A stretch of DNA of 64,000 bases from NCBI GenBank assembly GCA_014904845.1, contig MU119205.1:620001-684000 (forward strand), given 5' to 3'. A program made the position numbers and the translations under genes. This DNA comes from Acephala macrosclerotiorum. Taxonomy: Eukaryota; Ascomycota; Leotiomycetes; Helotiales; Mollisiaceae. A model generated the notes under the pieces. The model searched no databases, was not told the origin of the DNA, and was given only the letters and a program-made list of their open reading frames with translations. Below, piece after piece: positions 9,938-23,521 of this stretch; within the stretch, counting starts at the first letter, position 1; each line of letters opens with the position of its first letter.

Positions 9938-11831
9938 TTCGATTGACTTTGCGGTGCTCTGTGGATCATGGGGAGATGCTGATTTCTATTGGATCTTGGA
10001 GGATGTGCGCTCGTTGATGGTGTCAACAATGTGGGTCCTCTGCGATCTTATACAGCTCGAGGGGTTCTCCATCTTCGAAACGCGGAGAAAACCACATGAA
10101 CTGTGGCTGCCACTTCCCCGGGTCTGGCTATCGAGCCGTGCGATGGCGTTCTTGCACGGCCTGTCCCAATATGGAGAGAGATGTCAAGAATTGCTAGATT
10201 CAAGCATTGTCTCGTCGGCTATGGTGTTGAACCCAAGCTTTCTAGACATGAAATATTTTTCAAAATTGATGCTCTGAGTATTGGCTAGAATCCAAAGTCG
10301 ATATTACACCCATACACTGTATCTTGGTGCCCTGACGACATTCTCACTTGCAGCTGCAAACAATCTGGTTGGGTAGATAAGGTTGTGAAAGCCTGAAGCC
10401 GCTAAAGGCCAAATCAGATATGAGGGGCATGCCTAAGCATAAAGCCAGTGTCAACAAAAAGCATTACCATGAACCGCATCTGCTGCTTCTCGAAGATGTT
10501 CATGGATTCTAAGGGTCTTCGGGATGACTACTCGGGGAGGGATGATGATTGCCCGGAACCCCCTTCCGGATGGCTACTCTCTACAGGTCATAATAAATGT
10601 TAATGAGCACAGGCCAGTATTTAACTAGATATAGCAAAATACCGTGAATCGTAGAGAGATGATTAGTCTCACTACCCCTTGGCAACACGGCTACAATCAC
10701 CTCACGATTAACATTTAAAACAACCTGTGGTAGTATGTCTCAGCCCAACACGTGTCTCACAGCTCCAGGATACATTGAAGATTATTTTGCGCAAAGTGGC
10801 TTGTGAGTTAGCCGACGAGAAGAAATATGCCCATAATGATTAGTCCAAAGGATGAGAGGAATCGGTCTCCTGCATTCACATCTCGCTTAAATCCGACTTC
10901 TCGGGATCGGCCCCTTTTTTTCAGAGTTGTCCTGGCATTCCGAAATTCAAGTGGCGTCCCGGCGGTCAGATGTAATCGAAGATAGAGACTGCTATCGGTC
11001 CTTTCTCCGAGCCTATCAGCATGTCCTACTCACCATTTCATTGGCACCTAGGCCGTGGTAATGGTGCGGCTTCAGCCTCTGCTCATACGTATTTGACGAA
11101 CATCTCCATTTGGATCGATCGACGACGGCTGATGGGCGTCGCTTGCTGGTCCGAGGCCAAGTGTTTTGATAGCGGCCAGCAACGTGTTCTGCTGAATGTT
11201 CCAAAGATGCTCGTACGAGGTATCCCCTAGACTTTCGTTCGCTTGCCCAACCTCCACCCCCTTTAACTTGCATTCTCCTCAACTTTTTGCCCTCCTCAAT
11301 TTCTGGTCTGCTCAAGCTCTGGCGAGTTCTACTGAGTGTATCCATGAAAATGGTATGAACAACGGAACCTGGGCCACATGAGGTTGATTCCACGGCTTGG
11401 TAATAAGTTCCGACCAGGCGTTCGACATTCGATGGAGACTATGAAATCTTTCTGGCAATGAATATCCGGTACTGTCTGCACGGACTGTAGCTAAAATGAT
11501 ATCAGGGCCCGTCTAAGGGGAATCCGTCGCTCATTGGATTTGTGGTCGATAATTATCGGTCTAGCATTGTCGATAACGGCCGTGAGAGGTACTTCGAGGT
11601 AGAGAAGAGGAGAGGTTCGAGGAGAGGCCTGATAGGTCGTTGAGTTTGAAGCCAAGGTCGACCTAGTGGCCTGGTGGCCTCACGCACTCTTGATTTTCTG
11701 CCACCGTATTCCGGCCCGTCGGCATTTCAAACGTCCGCCCTCACAGCTAGCCCTTGCACGCGCTTCGTTCTCAGCCTCGTCGCGTCTTCAAGAACACAAC
11801 AACGACGGTCTCGACATCGACAAAATAAACA
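9938..11831. other. 1.9-kb intergenic region
   Basis: No gene supported. It holds the former promoter of the receptor relic (-) and the promoter of the HIRIP3-like gene (+). Open frames on both strands at 11016-11393 overlap each other and show no family motif. Confidence 0.4.
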
Positions 11832-13529
11832 ATGGCGCATAGCGAGAAGACCCTCATCGCGGAGCTGCGCTCTATGATAGAACGGGTATTCAACGGTCCT
11901 GATCGTACGCTTTTGACCGTCAAGAAGATCCGCGAAGGAGTGGAAGCCGAACTTTCGCTCCCCGCCGGTTTCCTTTCGAACGAGACGTGGAAGGAGAAGT
12001 CTAAGGTATTGATCAAAACATACGCAGTAAGTATCAACGTCCTTCTCCAACGCAAGTTCTACCCGATTGATATCTTCTAGCAAGAATTGATCGATGCGGA
12101 GGAAGCAGGAGCACCAGCACCAACCCTGGTTAAAGCCAAACCAGAGAAGAAACCACAGCCTCCTCCCAAGAAAGCTGCGCCCGTAAAGAAAGGCACCAAA
12201 CGCGCTTCGCAAGAGAAACAGGAGAGACCGAAGAAACGCCAAAAAAAGGAGGAGACACCTATTTCTGATGAGGAACTCGACGAGCCATCTCTAGAGAAAT
12301 CAGAGGAAGCTGAGGAGTCTGAATTTGGAGAATCCGACGACGGCGACAACAAGGGCAGGAAGAAGTCTAAGGCGAAGGCTAGAGGATCCAAGCGGGGTTC
12401 GAAAAGCAAGTCAAAGGTCGAGTCGGACGAGGACGATGAAGATGAAGATAAGGACTCCTTGGCGGATACAGACGACAGCGATGCGCCAAAGCAGAAGACG
12501 AAGTCCAGATCGACACCCGCCCTAAAGAATACACCGAAGCGACAGGCTAAGACTAAAGCTAAGGCGGTGGTTGAAAATAATGAAGATCCCTTAGCAGCTT
12601 CCGATGACAGCGACGCGCCCAAGAACAAGTCAAAACCTGCCGCGAAGGCTGCACCAAAGCGCCAATCAAAGACAAAGGCCGTTTCCGAAGACGAGGAAGA
12701 CGGGGCGGAAGAGCCGCTAAAGAAGTCCGCAAAAGTCGATTCCGACGTAGAGCCAGACAAGTCTCCAGCAGACTCCGCGGTTAAGAAAGAGGAGCACAAA
12801 TCCCAATTCACAAAGGCACCATCAGCAGAATCCTCAGAACTCACACCAGTACCCAATGATGCCGAAGCCTCCGATAGTGAGATGTCCGTCGTCCTCGATG
12901 AAGAGCCTAAACCTAAACGCAAGAGACGCTCTAAGTCCGACATGGCAGCAGGAGTCTCGAAAGCTAAAGCCACCAAAGAGCCCAAACCCCCCAAAGCTCC
13001 TAAGGAACCGAAAGCCAAAGTCGCTAAAGCAACGGTGGATCTCACCGAGGATCAACAACAGATCAAGACTTTGCAATCTCACCTTAGCAAATGTGGTATG
13101 AGAAAGATCTGGCAGTTTGAACTGAAGCAATATGGAGATGACGAAAAAGCTAAGATCCGACATCTACAGAAAGTGTTGAAAGATATTGGGATGACGGGGC
13201 GGTTCAGCGAGGCGAGAGCTAAGGAGATCAAGGAGATGAGGGAGTTGCAGGCTGACCTTGAGGCTGTGAAGGAGGGCGAGAAGCAGTGGGGACTTGAGAG
13301 CGGGCGGAGAGCAAGCCGAGGAGCATCAAAACAGAAAATCCTCAAAGAGGATAGTGATGAGGGCGAAGAAGGTGCCGCTGGGAAGAAGGATGAAGATGAC
13401 GACGATGATGATGATGATGATGCACGAGAGAGCAAGAGTCGAAGTACTAGCGAGGAGCCAAAGGCGAGGAAGCCGAGAGCTAGAGCGGCATTGGCGTTCT
13501 TGGACGATGAAGATGACAGTGATGAATGA
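11832..13529 (+). CDS. HIRIP3-like histone chaperone with DEK_C-type N-terminus
   Basis: Two exons, 11832-12026 and 12081-13529 (intron GTAAGT...CTAG, 54 bp), give 547 residues. Residues 1-75 form a small helical DEK_C-like domain (AELRSMIERVF...LTVKKIREGVEAEL). A long Lys/Glu/Ser-rich disordered part follows, with two similar blocks (TDDSDAPK...PKRQ at about 195-220 and SDDSDAPK...PKRQ at about 239-260). A conserved helical block at about 385-460 follows (LSKCGMRKIW, then LQKVLKDIGMTGRFSEARAKEIKEMRE). It resembles the C-terminal part of human HIRIP3, an H2A-H2B chaperone with a CHZ motif. The tail has a run of nine Asp. Nuclear chromatin role inferred from family. It converges on APL2 with a 241-bp gap. 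Confidence 0.8.
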
Positions 13530-13770
13530 TCTACTTGGGTTTGAACTTTCGGAGTCATGGATGGACATGACCTGGAACATTTGGGACATAATTCGATCAC
13601 GGCACTATACATAGGGCATATCTGCTATAATTGCCCGCGACCGACTTAGTACGAGTACGAGTAATGGAACGTATGATGTTTTAACAATCAGGAGCTCCAT
13701 TATTCATAAAATTGATGAACACCGGTGCATTGCTCGCTATCAACTTTCCCTATTTAACCTAACATGACAT

Positions 13771-16128
13771 CTAAAACATGCCTAGCAAATCCTCATTCGT
13801 CTTCTTGCCTCCTAATTGCTGTTGCGGCGGAGGCGGTTGACTCGACCCACCAAGATCTAGACCCGCGAACCCATTCATCATATCGTTTTGCGCGCTTGGG
13901 CCAGCCGCAGAACTTGATCCATTCATATCAAACAAGCCCATCATATCATCCATACTGCTAACACCTACAGGCGCACCTGCTGATGGACTTGCAACTCGTT
14001 GTGGAGTGCCAGCCAACCCTTCAAGGCCTGATGCTCCACCACTCGGAGGTGCGTCTGCTGATGCCGGTGCTGCACCATCGAAATCGATATCAAGGAGATT
14101 CTCGGCGTTGTTCTGGCCGCCGTTTTGATCACCAACTACTGCTGCAGCGATGGGATTTTCGACTGCGTTTTGGCGTTGCTCTTGGATGGCGGCGTGCTGA
14201 ATGGCATCGGCACCGTATCGGCCGTGGCCAACGAAGGTCTCGGGTGGTTTGTGGTAAACTGATGCGAGGGTTGAGAGTTCTGTGAGGAGTTGTTCTAGTA
14301 ATGCTGGTGGAAGTGAGGACATTGTGGTGGTGATGGGAGGTTTGTCGGAAAGGATAATGTTCTAATTTTGTTAATTCTGATAGTGTAACAGGGGTTTTTG
14401 AAGCGTACCTTGGCTACTTGGAGATCACCCGAGAGCAATCGCCAGTAGACATATGCTCGATCTCTGATATCTGGATTGTCATTCTCAGCTGTTGCTTGTT
14501 GGAGAACCTTCTGGACGAGTCCTTGATTGTTGTCTGGCTTCTTCAGGAAGAGCTTCACAACTGCGGTTAGAATCTGCAATTGGGTTTGTGTGAACTCTTC
14601 CATGAATCCTTCAACGAATCCGGCCAAGATCTCATCCGCATTACTGATCTTCTCGGCATATTCTCCGACAATCCAGATCAAAGCACCTCTCGCGTTCGGT
14701 TCGTCTAACTCATCGATGTACTTGCACAGGGTCGGGATAATGCCTTCGTAACCTGGATATTTTCTGAAGATATCCTTGATGACCACAATAGCTTCCTGGA
14801 CGACGTAGTTGACCTTTGTGGCGATCAAGTCGAGAAGCGTATTTACACACTTTTCGCTTGCGCTCTCAATCTTGATTGCTGCCTGGCCAATGGCCTTCAC
14901 AGCTCTTCGGACGAAATCCATGTCGACTTCAAGAGCATATTCCTTCAATTCGGCAAGAAGTTGATCGACATTCTTGTCGTTTGCTATCCGTACCATGATT
15001 TCCAGTTTCTGCATCTTGACGTAGGGAGGATCGTTGTATTTGCAGAAAAAAACTCTCAATTCCTTGCTCAAGATGTCTGGCTTAGCTTGCAATAATAAAT
15101 CAATATTTCGCAACGCAACATATTGAACTTCTGGAGCTGATGCCACAAGAGTGACTGGAATTGTCAGTAAGTTTTATTATGTGAGAAACAGGAAAACATA
15201 CCTAGTGGAGGAGCCATCTTTTTGAGGTATTGTGCTGATAGCTCTGCACTGATATACCTCATGTGCAAGAAGACTACCTTTACAGCAGCGAGTACGACAC
15301 TAGGATTGACGTGCTGGAATTGAGGAGATACTCTTTCGCAGATGTGCTCCGACTCCTTCACATCCGTTGCCCTGTAATCCGCCAGAGTTGTCAGGATAGT
15401 CACTCTTCCCCATTCCGTACACTCGTTCAAAGCCATAAGCATTTTCTTCAAAGTCGCCGGGGTGACTCGAAGTGCCTTCGTTTCTGGTGCAGCTTCATTG
15501 ATCTCTACCAAAGCGGTGACTGAATTAGCCACCACCATTGGATTAGGATCTCCGATCATTTCTTGTAGGGTCTCCAAGAAACCGTTTTCCAGGCACATTG
15601 TAGGATTCAAGTCGAAGAGTTTCGCAACACATATGGCGGCCGTTTTCCGTACGTAGGGAGATTCGTCTCGTAAAGTTTTCCGTAGTGGTTCCTCCATATA
15701 ATCCACCATCTTGTCTACTCTAATACATCCCATTGTCCGAATCGCTAGAGCTCGTACTAAGGGGTTCGGATCCTCTGAATCTTGAACGAACGTATTGACT
15801 GCCAGAATGCATAGGTCAGGATGTGATTTGGCATAATTCCTACAATAGCTTATCAGCGCCTCACATCAAGTGGCACAGAGGTGGCAGCGCATTCTCACAT
15901 CAGGTACAGATATACCAGCTTCTTCTGATCCAGGTCCGCTGTTGCAATGTTCTTGAGCACATCGGGGAACAATGCAGACACATCTTTGCCCAATGTCATG
16001 GACATAATGGTCTTTTGAATCGCTTCCTTGCGCTCATATGCATATTGTGAGACCAGGCCAGCTCTCAGCTCGAAGGTCTCTCCTTTCCTCGGCGCTTGGA
16101 AGGCCTTTGCGATCCTGTTCACTGCCAT
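13771..16128 (-). CDS. APL2: AP-1 clathrin adaptor, beta subunit (beta-adaptin)
   Basis: Four exons on the minus strand (15899-16128, 15202-15839, 14409-15154, 13771-14361) give 734 residues. Introns are 59, 47 and 47 bp, with GTGAGA, GTATGT and GTACGC donors, and the frames join exactly. Residues 1-540 are the armadillo-like adaptin trunk, with the highly conserved blocks [37 protein letters not shown] repeats and [20 protein letters not shown]. The tail is a Gly/Pro/Ala-rich hinge with clathrin-box-like LLDIDF and a C-terminal DLLGMF. There is no folded ear domain, which fits fungal AP-1 beta (yeast Apl2 is of similar length). It works in clathrin-coated vesicle traffic between trans-Golgi and endosomes. 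The AP-2 beta subunit is the alternative assignment, judged less likely. Confidence 0.88.
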
Positions 16129-17222
16129 CGTTCACGCGGATGGCGAGAGGTTGTGCCCCTCATACGCCTGCGTGGCTTTTAGATTGTACGTGCAGATTGC
16201 TGAACAGTCGCTATATGTTCACAATCTAGCAGATCTCGAGGGAGATAATATCGTCGGGGGTTCGCGGGGATTGATGAAGCGTGGAGCTGTCGAGAGATGT
16301 TGTGGAGATGGGCCTTGGAACTTCAGCCTTCTCGTGCGCTTGCAAAAGTTAGCGCTCGTGACGAGAGTGAACAAGGGGCAAACGACTTCAAACTTCACGT
16401 GGAAGTCCCTGCAAATTCATGCACTTGAAACATCCCAGTCCGTGGTGATAACTCGAATACAATGGTGAGTGGGCATTTCTCCTTTTCATCATCTGAAAAT
16501 TATGAGTCTGATTGAAGCTTCGAAGGCCAACTTGCCAAATCTCCGCCAGCTCTTCGTCAACGCCCGGACCGAGCTAGAAGAGAGTACATACTCAAGAAAT
16601 GCAGTTAGTATTCGACAAATTATCCTTGTACTATACTCATCAAATCTAGTTCTACAACATTGTCTTGTTCATGTCATCAGTAGCTGTATTCAGTCTCGTT
16701 GCACAGCGCATCAACAAAACAAGTTCCTAAATGATGGATCCCTGAAGAGTCGAGAAGAGCTGAGCCGAGCCTTTAACAGTCAAGGATTTATGCTTGAGTC
16801 TAGAGGTGTTGGGTAGGATCCGGCAAGCCCACCGTGCCCAAGGGAGACTGGGTTATGAACCAATGTCGAGCTGAGAACTTGACGCTCTTATTTTGAGAAG
16901 AAGGATTAGTCGGGGAAGGAAAGTTGTTGCAGAGGAGTCAAGAAACCACCATCTCACTACACACAGATACATCGCAGGAAGGACGAGGGGGCGTGAAATC
17001 TTGGCTAAGCCAAGCCGCATGTCTTTTGTACAGCCTTGCCAAGTAGACAAAGCAAGCCATCTCTCTACTCTACCATCTCCTTGTTCATCTCAGAGGATCT
17101 CCCAAGTCCTATGTGCATCCAAGTTGTAGGTCTGACATGCCTTTCGTTTTCCCTTCAGCCACCCTTCACTATTCTCGTGGCTGGCTTTATCATTTTCCGT
17201 TCTATCCTGAATCCTCCTGGTC
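16129..17222. other. Intergenic between APL2 promoter and BOL2 3' end
   Basis: About 1.1 kb with no supported gene. It contains the APL2 upstream region (both neighbours are on the minus strand). Open frames on + at 16028-16816 have no family features. Confidence 0.4.
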
Positions 17223-17635
17223 TCAAGCAGTCGTACCACTCACCACCTCTCCGTTGGTCTCTTTCCCAGGCGCAACCACCTTTCCGCTCTCCTTCTCCCA
17301 TTGTTCTGGCGTATAGCACTTCGGTGTCCAGGCATGAATAGCAGCAATCTCTGTCTTCAACGCAGTGTTCACTAATCGATATTTCGCAAGAGTTGTCTTT
17401 TTCTCGAATAATGGTGAGACTATGATCGCTGAGTATGCCTGACCACATCCACCTATTGGTAGTTAGTCTTTATTGCATATATGAGTGGGAACCGAGAAAT
17501 GTATTCGAGAAATAGAGGCGCATGGAGGGGTAGCGGGGCAATACCAGACATATCCTCAATCGCAACATGTGTAGCCTGCAACTGCTCCGTAATCTTGGTC
17601 TTGAGAATTTCTTCTGTGACGCCAGATTCTGCCAT
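17223..17635 (-). CDS. BOL2: BolA-like protein (BOL2/FRA2 type)
   Basis: Two exons, 17545-17635 and 17223-17452, give 106 residues. The intron (92 bp) splits the Gly codon of the GGCG motif. The sequence [15 protein letters not shown]...[26 protein letters not shown]...[26 protein letters not shown] is the complete BolA fold. The invariant His in IHAW and the Cys in GGCG are the Fe-S ligand region used with monothiol glutaredoxins. The TPEQW ending matches BOLA2/Fra2 rather than the mitochondrial Bol1/Bol3. In yeast, Fra2 with Grx3/4 senses cytosolic iron status. The start is the ATG just before the conserved N-terminal helix; an upstream in-frame extension is unlike the family. It shares a 212-bp divergent spacer with NIF3. 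Confidence 0.88.
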
Positions 17636-17847
17636 ATCTGCAATCGCCTCAAGGAGGTTGTGTCGCAAACAACTTCTTGGCCAAGAAATGTCTTGATGCG
17701 AAATCAAGAAGTCCGAAATCGCGTCGAGGCGGCCGCTTCCCAATTCGTCCCAGAACTACAACGTGACTTCCAACCTCCCATTGACCTGAAAACCCAACTT
17801 GAAATGGGATGAATGTGCAAAGAATTTTTCGAAGGCTAATAACAACA

Positions 17848-18975
17848 ATGGCGTCAACAAAAGTCTCCCCATTCACGAGCACTGTTGTGGCTGCCATGAG
17901 AAAGCTGTAAGTCGCCCGAAATTACACGTGAGCTGCATCTCTGACACCAATAGGTATCCAGAGAAGCTTGCAGACAGTAGTTTTGACAATACTGGATGTT
18001 AGTACCTCTCATTGGCGTGGGCGAGCATTGCTAAGAAACGAAGTATTACTCGAGGCACCATACAGACCACACCTCAAGAACTCTGTTCTCCTTACAGTCG
18101 ACCTCACGAAAGCTGTGGCTGATGAGGCTATTGCGAGGAAGGATTCCATAATCATTGCCTACCGTAAGTGTATCCCAACTAAAAAAGTTGTTTGCATATA
18201 CTGATAATAAGACAGATCCAATAATCTTCCGCCCTTTGAAATCGATTACGCTCGCCAATACTCAGCAGAATTCTCTATTACGTCTAGCTCAAGAAGGAAT
18301 TAGCGTTTACAGTCCTCACACAGCTGTCGATGCTGCCCCTGAGGGACTCAATGACTGGCTAGCAGATATTGTTAGCACCGCATATCCAGGGTAAAGCTTC
18401 TCATTCCAATTTCAAGTATCCATTGAGTAACAAGGAAACAGGACATCGAAGCAAGTTTCAATTCCCTCGGAGCGTTCTATCATCACAGCAGTCAAAGATG
18501 CACCAGCAGGTTTTGAGAAGGCAGGATATGGCCGCATTGTCCGTTTCGCACAAGCGGAAACTTTAGGCAATTTGGTCACGAGAATCCGGCATGCTCTACA
18601 CAACGACATTAGTGAGAAACTCACCATTGCAGTTCCTCAGTCCACTCCTCTTGGGCAAAGACATCGATCCCCATTAAGTCGATTGGAATCTGTGCTGGGT
18701 CTGGTGGCTCTCTTCTCAATGGATTAGACGTTGACCTTCTCTTCACAGGAGAGCTGAGCCACCACGAAGCGTTAGCTGCTATCGAGCAGGGGAAGTGTGT
18801 CACTACAACATTCCACAGCAATAGCGAGCGGGGCTTCTTGAGGGAGAGAATGGCTCGACAGCTTCAAGCAGCCTATGCCAAAGAGAACCAGACTAATGAT
18901 ATTGAATTTGAAGTAGATGTCAGCGAGGCGGACCGAGATCCGTTCGAAATAGTCAGTTCAGAATTCGGATGGTAA
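17848..18975 (+). CDS. NIF3: NIF3 / DUF34 metal-binding protein, frame break in last exon
   Basis: Exons 17848-17906, 17954-17997, 18044-18163, 18216-18390 and 18442 onward join in frame through introns of 46-52 bp. Recognisable blocks: DSSFDNTG-LLLEAPY, SIIIAYHP-IIFRPLK, GISVYSPHTAVDAAPEGLNDWLADI, AGFEKAGYGRIV, SIGICAGSGGSLLNGLDVDL, TGELSHHEALAAIE, TTFHSNSERGFL and a C-terminal VSEADRDPF. These are the metal-site and core motifs of the NIF3/YbgI family, once called GTP cyclohydrolase I type 2, of uncertain function. Between KLTIAVPQ (to 18640) and IPIKSIGICAG (from about 18667) the frame must shift by one base. The only frame-restoring intron (18632-18678, weak GTTCCT donor) would delete a conserved loop. 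It is either a real lesion, unusual splicing, or a sequence error. Confidence 0.82.
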
Positions 18976-19094
18976 GACTCTAATGTCCACTAAGGTAGCA
19001 ATGAATACATCGAATGCGTATAAAAAATGGTAGACCAAGTGGAACGGACGTAACAAGTCAAGTAGCCTTGGAATTGCTTCGCTGTAAATGGGTA

Positions 19095-20096
19095 TCATGA
19101 TTTTCTTTCTCTATCCCCTTTCCTAACATTAACCCAACTCTTCTCTCCTGCCGAATCACCCCTCAAAGCCGCCTCTCCATCTTCAATACAATCCGCAACA
19201 TCTGATCCACCAACACCTCTCTCCTTCCACTTCTCCAGCAGCTTCAATGTCGGTTCCCACATCGCCCTCGCTTCTTCTATCTTTCCATCTGCCACTAATG
19301 TCCGAACCTTTTCCGGAGTCTCAAGCACTCTCAGCACAACATCTCTCGTCTTCTTCCTCCTAGCTTCGACCCCCTTATCCTCCTCTGGCATATCCTTCTC
19401 CTTCTTCTGCCCCTCCGGCAGCGCCAACCTCATACCCTCTCTAATCTCCTCCGCTCTTCTAAAAATGCCCTCAACAGCAGGATCCAACGTCCTAGCCATA
19501 GGATCAAGCCTACGTTTTCATCAGCCCTACTCCCTCTCCCCTTGTCTCCCAACTTATATGCGGAATCAAAGAATAAGGAAGACTTACGGATCCATACCCC
19601 CCCTCAACCTCCCAATCATCTCCGTCGCACTAATCAACTTACTATAATTATCATAAACCAACGCCTTCTTCTCTGCCTCCAACGCCCCAATCTCTCTCAA
19701 CACCCCTCCATACGTAACCAACAACTCCGCCAACGTCTTCTCCTTCAAGACCTTCTTCACATAACTCTCTGCATCAAATCCTTCTTTATCCAATTCACTC
19801 TCGGCTACATCACTAAACGCGTAACTGTGAATAGAAGATGTCTCTGATGCGTCTTCGGGGATTTGGTTCGGGTTGGAGGTGGTTTGGGAGGGGGCTTTCT
19901 TGAGATTGTAGTATTCGCGTAAGGCGGCGCGGTTTCGTTTCGGTGGGAGGACGGAGGGGGTTCCGGATGGGTTGGGGGAGTTGTCTTGTGAGCGGGGGAT
20001 GTCGAGGGAGGGTCGAGAAGAGGATGTTGGGGTTGAGATTAGGGGGATGCGGCGGCCTGTTACGGAGGATTCGCGGGGGGAGGCTATTGTTGACAT
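19095..20096 (-). CDS. VPS51: GARP/EARP tethering complex subunit Vps51
   Basis: Two exons, 19588-20096 and 19095-19509 (78-bp intron, GTAAGT...TAG), give 307 residues. A Ser/Pro-rich N-terminus (to about residue 75) is followed by LREYYNLKK, then FDAESYVKKVLKEKTLAELL and DNYSKLISATEMIGRLRGGMDP. This is the Vps51/Vps67 domain that binds the other GARP subunits and a SNARE. The second exon continues the coiled-coil (FRRAEEIREGMRLAL) and ends in a helical region. GARP tethers endosome-derived vesicles at the trans-Golgi. The protein is longer than the yeast one, as is usual in filamentous fungi. Head-to-head with RMI1 across 283 bp. Confidence 0.88.
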
Positions 20097-20379
20097 TTTG
20101 TCTGCGGATATCGAATTACTGACTTATAGCGAAGGCAGGCATTGGCAGAGGTGAAAGTGGCAGTGAGAGAAAATGAGACTTGAAGATATGGAGGTTGAAG
20201 TGAGTGAGGTTGCACGAAGCTCGGCCGCGAGGCTGCAAGCGAGGCTGAGATTTTGCACAACTACACACCTAACCTAACCCACCCTTTGACTTCCACACGA
20301 GTACAAAAGCACATCACCACAATCAACTTCTCACAATGCACATACGTCCTCGTCAGCAATTACAAGCCTTCTCAGCACA

Positions 20380-21153
20380 ATGGCAAACCAGCCCGCGACT
20401 CTAACGTCTTTGACGGCCTCTCTGACCTCCCAGAACCTGCCTCCTCCACATCAGAACTTCCTCCGAACCATCCTCACACCAGCATCGCAATCAAAACCAA
20501 TAGCTGTCTTGACCGCCACAGCTAGACATCGTCTCTTGTCTGCTGATATCACATCTATAGAGATCCTCGCACCAAACACTCCTTTCCTTCCACCTATATT
20601 ATCCAACGTCCGCACCCAATCGACCACCGTACCGAATGATACATTCGTGCAGGTTCTGGATGTATTGGATATAGGAAGGAGTAAATGGGACCAGATCGAG
20701 GCGTTGGAGAGCGAGAGGAAAGGAGAGACGACGAAGGGGAGAGAGGTTATTAGGGTTTTACCTCAAAATGAAGGGAATGAACATGATAGAGGGTCAACAG
20801 CCGCTACGCAAGCTCCTGCCCTTGCTCGATCCCAAGCTCAGACACAGACAATCAGTCACGGACCGCATAAACTGTTATTGCAGGATGTTAAGGGGAATAA
20901 GATATGGGCATTTGAATTGAAAAAGGTGCCGAAAATTGGGATAGGCGCGGGAGGCATTAGTATAGGGTGCAAGCTGTGGTTGAAGAAGGGGTGCCAAGTC
21001 GCTAGGGGGACAGTTATGCTTGAGCCACAGACTTGTATGATTATGGGTGGGAAAATTGAGGGGTTGGATAAGAGTTGGAGAGAGGGAAGGGAACAGAGGT
21101 TGAGGGAGGAGGTTGAGAGGGAGAGGGCTGATGGTGCTGGAGGAGGAGAGTAG
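20380..21153 (+). CDS. RMI1: RecQ-mediated genome instability protein 1
   Basis: Single exon, 257 residues. The N-terminal helical part (NFLRTILTPA...ARHRLLSADI) and the OB-fold core are present: FVQVLDVLDIG, GPHKLLLQDVKGNKIWAFEL, VPKIGIG, then GCKLWLKKGCQVARGTVMLEP and LGGKIEGL-like IMGGKIEGLDKSW. RMI1 is the scaffold of the Sgs1/BLM helicase-Top3 complex, which dissolves double Holliday junctions. The polar insertion between the two OB halves (about residues 100-165, Gln/Ala/Thr-rich) is variable in fungi. The C-terminus is a charged helix ending in GAGGGE. Confidence 0.88.
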   Translation: MANQPATLTSLTASLTSQNLPPPHQNFLRTILTPASQSKPIAVLTATARHRLLSADITSIEILAPNTPFLPPILSNVRTQSTTVPNDTFVQVLDVLDIGRSKWDQIEALESERKGETTKGREVIRVLPQNEGNEHDRGSTAATQAPALARSQAQTQTISHGPHKLLLQDVKGNKIWAFELKKVPKIGIGAGGISIGCKLWLKKGCQVARGTVMLEPQTCMIMGGKIEGLDKSWREGREQRLREEVERERADGAGGGE

Positions 21154-21907
21154 GCTTGAGCAGTGAGGATAGGGGATGAGATGGTCGATTTGAAACTAAG
21201 TTGGGAGAAAAATGGGAATGGAAACGGAGTTTGAGGTTTGCTGTATTTGAGATACCCATTATCTGTTGCTATGAACTTAACTTCTACCTCTAGGATTCTC
21301 ATATGATGGGATTTATGGGACTTGAGTAGGTTTCGTTGCTAGGTCACATTGACAGTTGCAAGTTCACAAGAGCTTTACTCACTCGAATCACAGGTGGGTA
21401 GAAGAACTAAAGTAACTGTTCAATGAAAAGATTGCCATCTATGAGTTTTATCGCCCAAGTTCCCTCCTAGAGAACAAACTTCCAGACGACCAGACGAAGA
21501 AAGTTCGCCATGAGGATTGAATTCGATTTCGAATCAGAAGCAACGCATGCAAACGAACCATGATATCGTTTCTCGTCATCAATCATTCCCTCCATCTCCT
21601 CAGCTATACAGCCAAGTCGCGGTTCCAAAAAGCGCTCTCAGCTCCCATCATATCCCAGCATGTCACACTCCATCCAGTCTACTTGAGAAGCACTTCGCAG
21701 CAAAATGTCCTTCACTCTTTATGTTTCCTTCTGTCAAGATGCAACTAATGAAAACGCCGCCGCCAGATACAAGTATGACACTAATGGCCATCAGATCTGC
21801 TGATAGGATGGTCGAGATGCTTGTATCAGAGGAACCAAGACGCGAAGTCCAGCTCCAGAGTTCCCAAGGAAGAGCAAGGTATGAGCTGAGCAGTAAGGAC
21901 ACGTCGC
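21154..21907. other. Intergenic between convergent RMI1 and MAP kinase genes
   Basis: Holds the two 3' UTRs. Nothing else recognised; open frames at 21517-21918 are mutual antisense shadows without motifs. Confidence 0.45.

Positions 21908-23521
<1,614 letters not shown>

Noticed and set aside
9753..10277. 174-codon frame on + over the receptor relic
   Set aside because: Its first half is antisense to the recognisable PTH11-like N-terminus, and the remainder has no motif.
12077..13045. 322-codon antisense frame over the HIRIP3-like gene
   Set aside because: It is the mirror of Lys/Glu/Asp-rich coding sequence, giving a Ser/Phe/Leu-rich nonsense protein with no start context.
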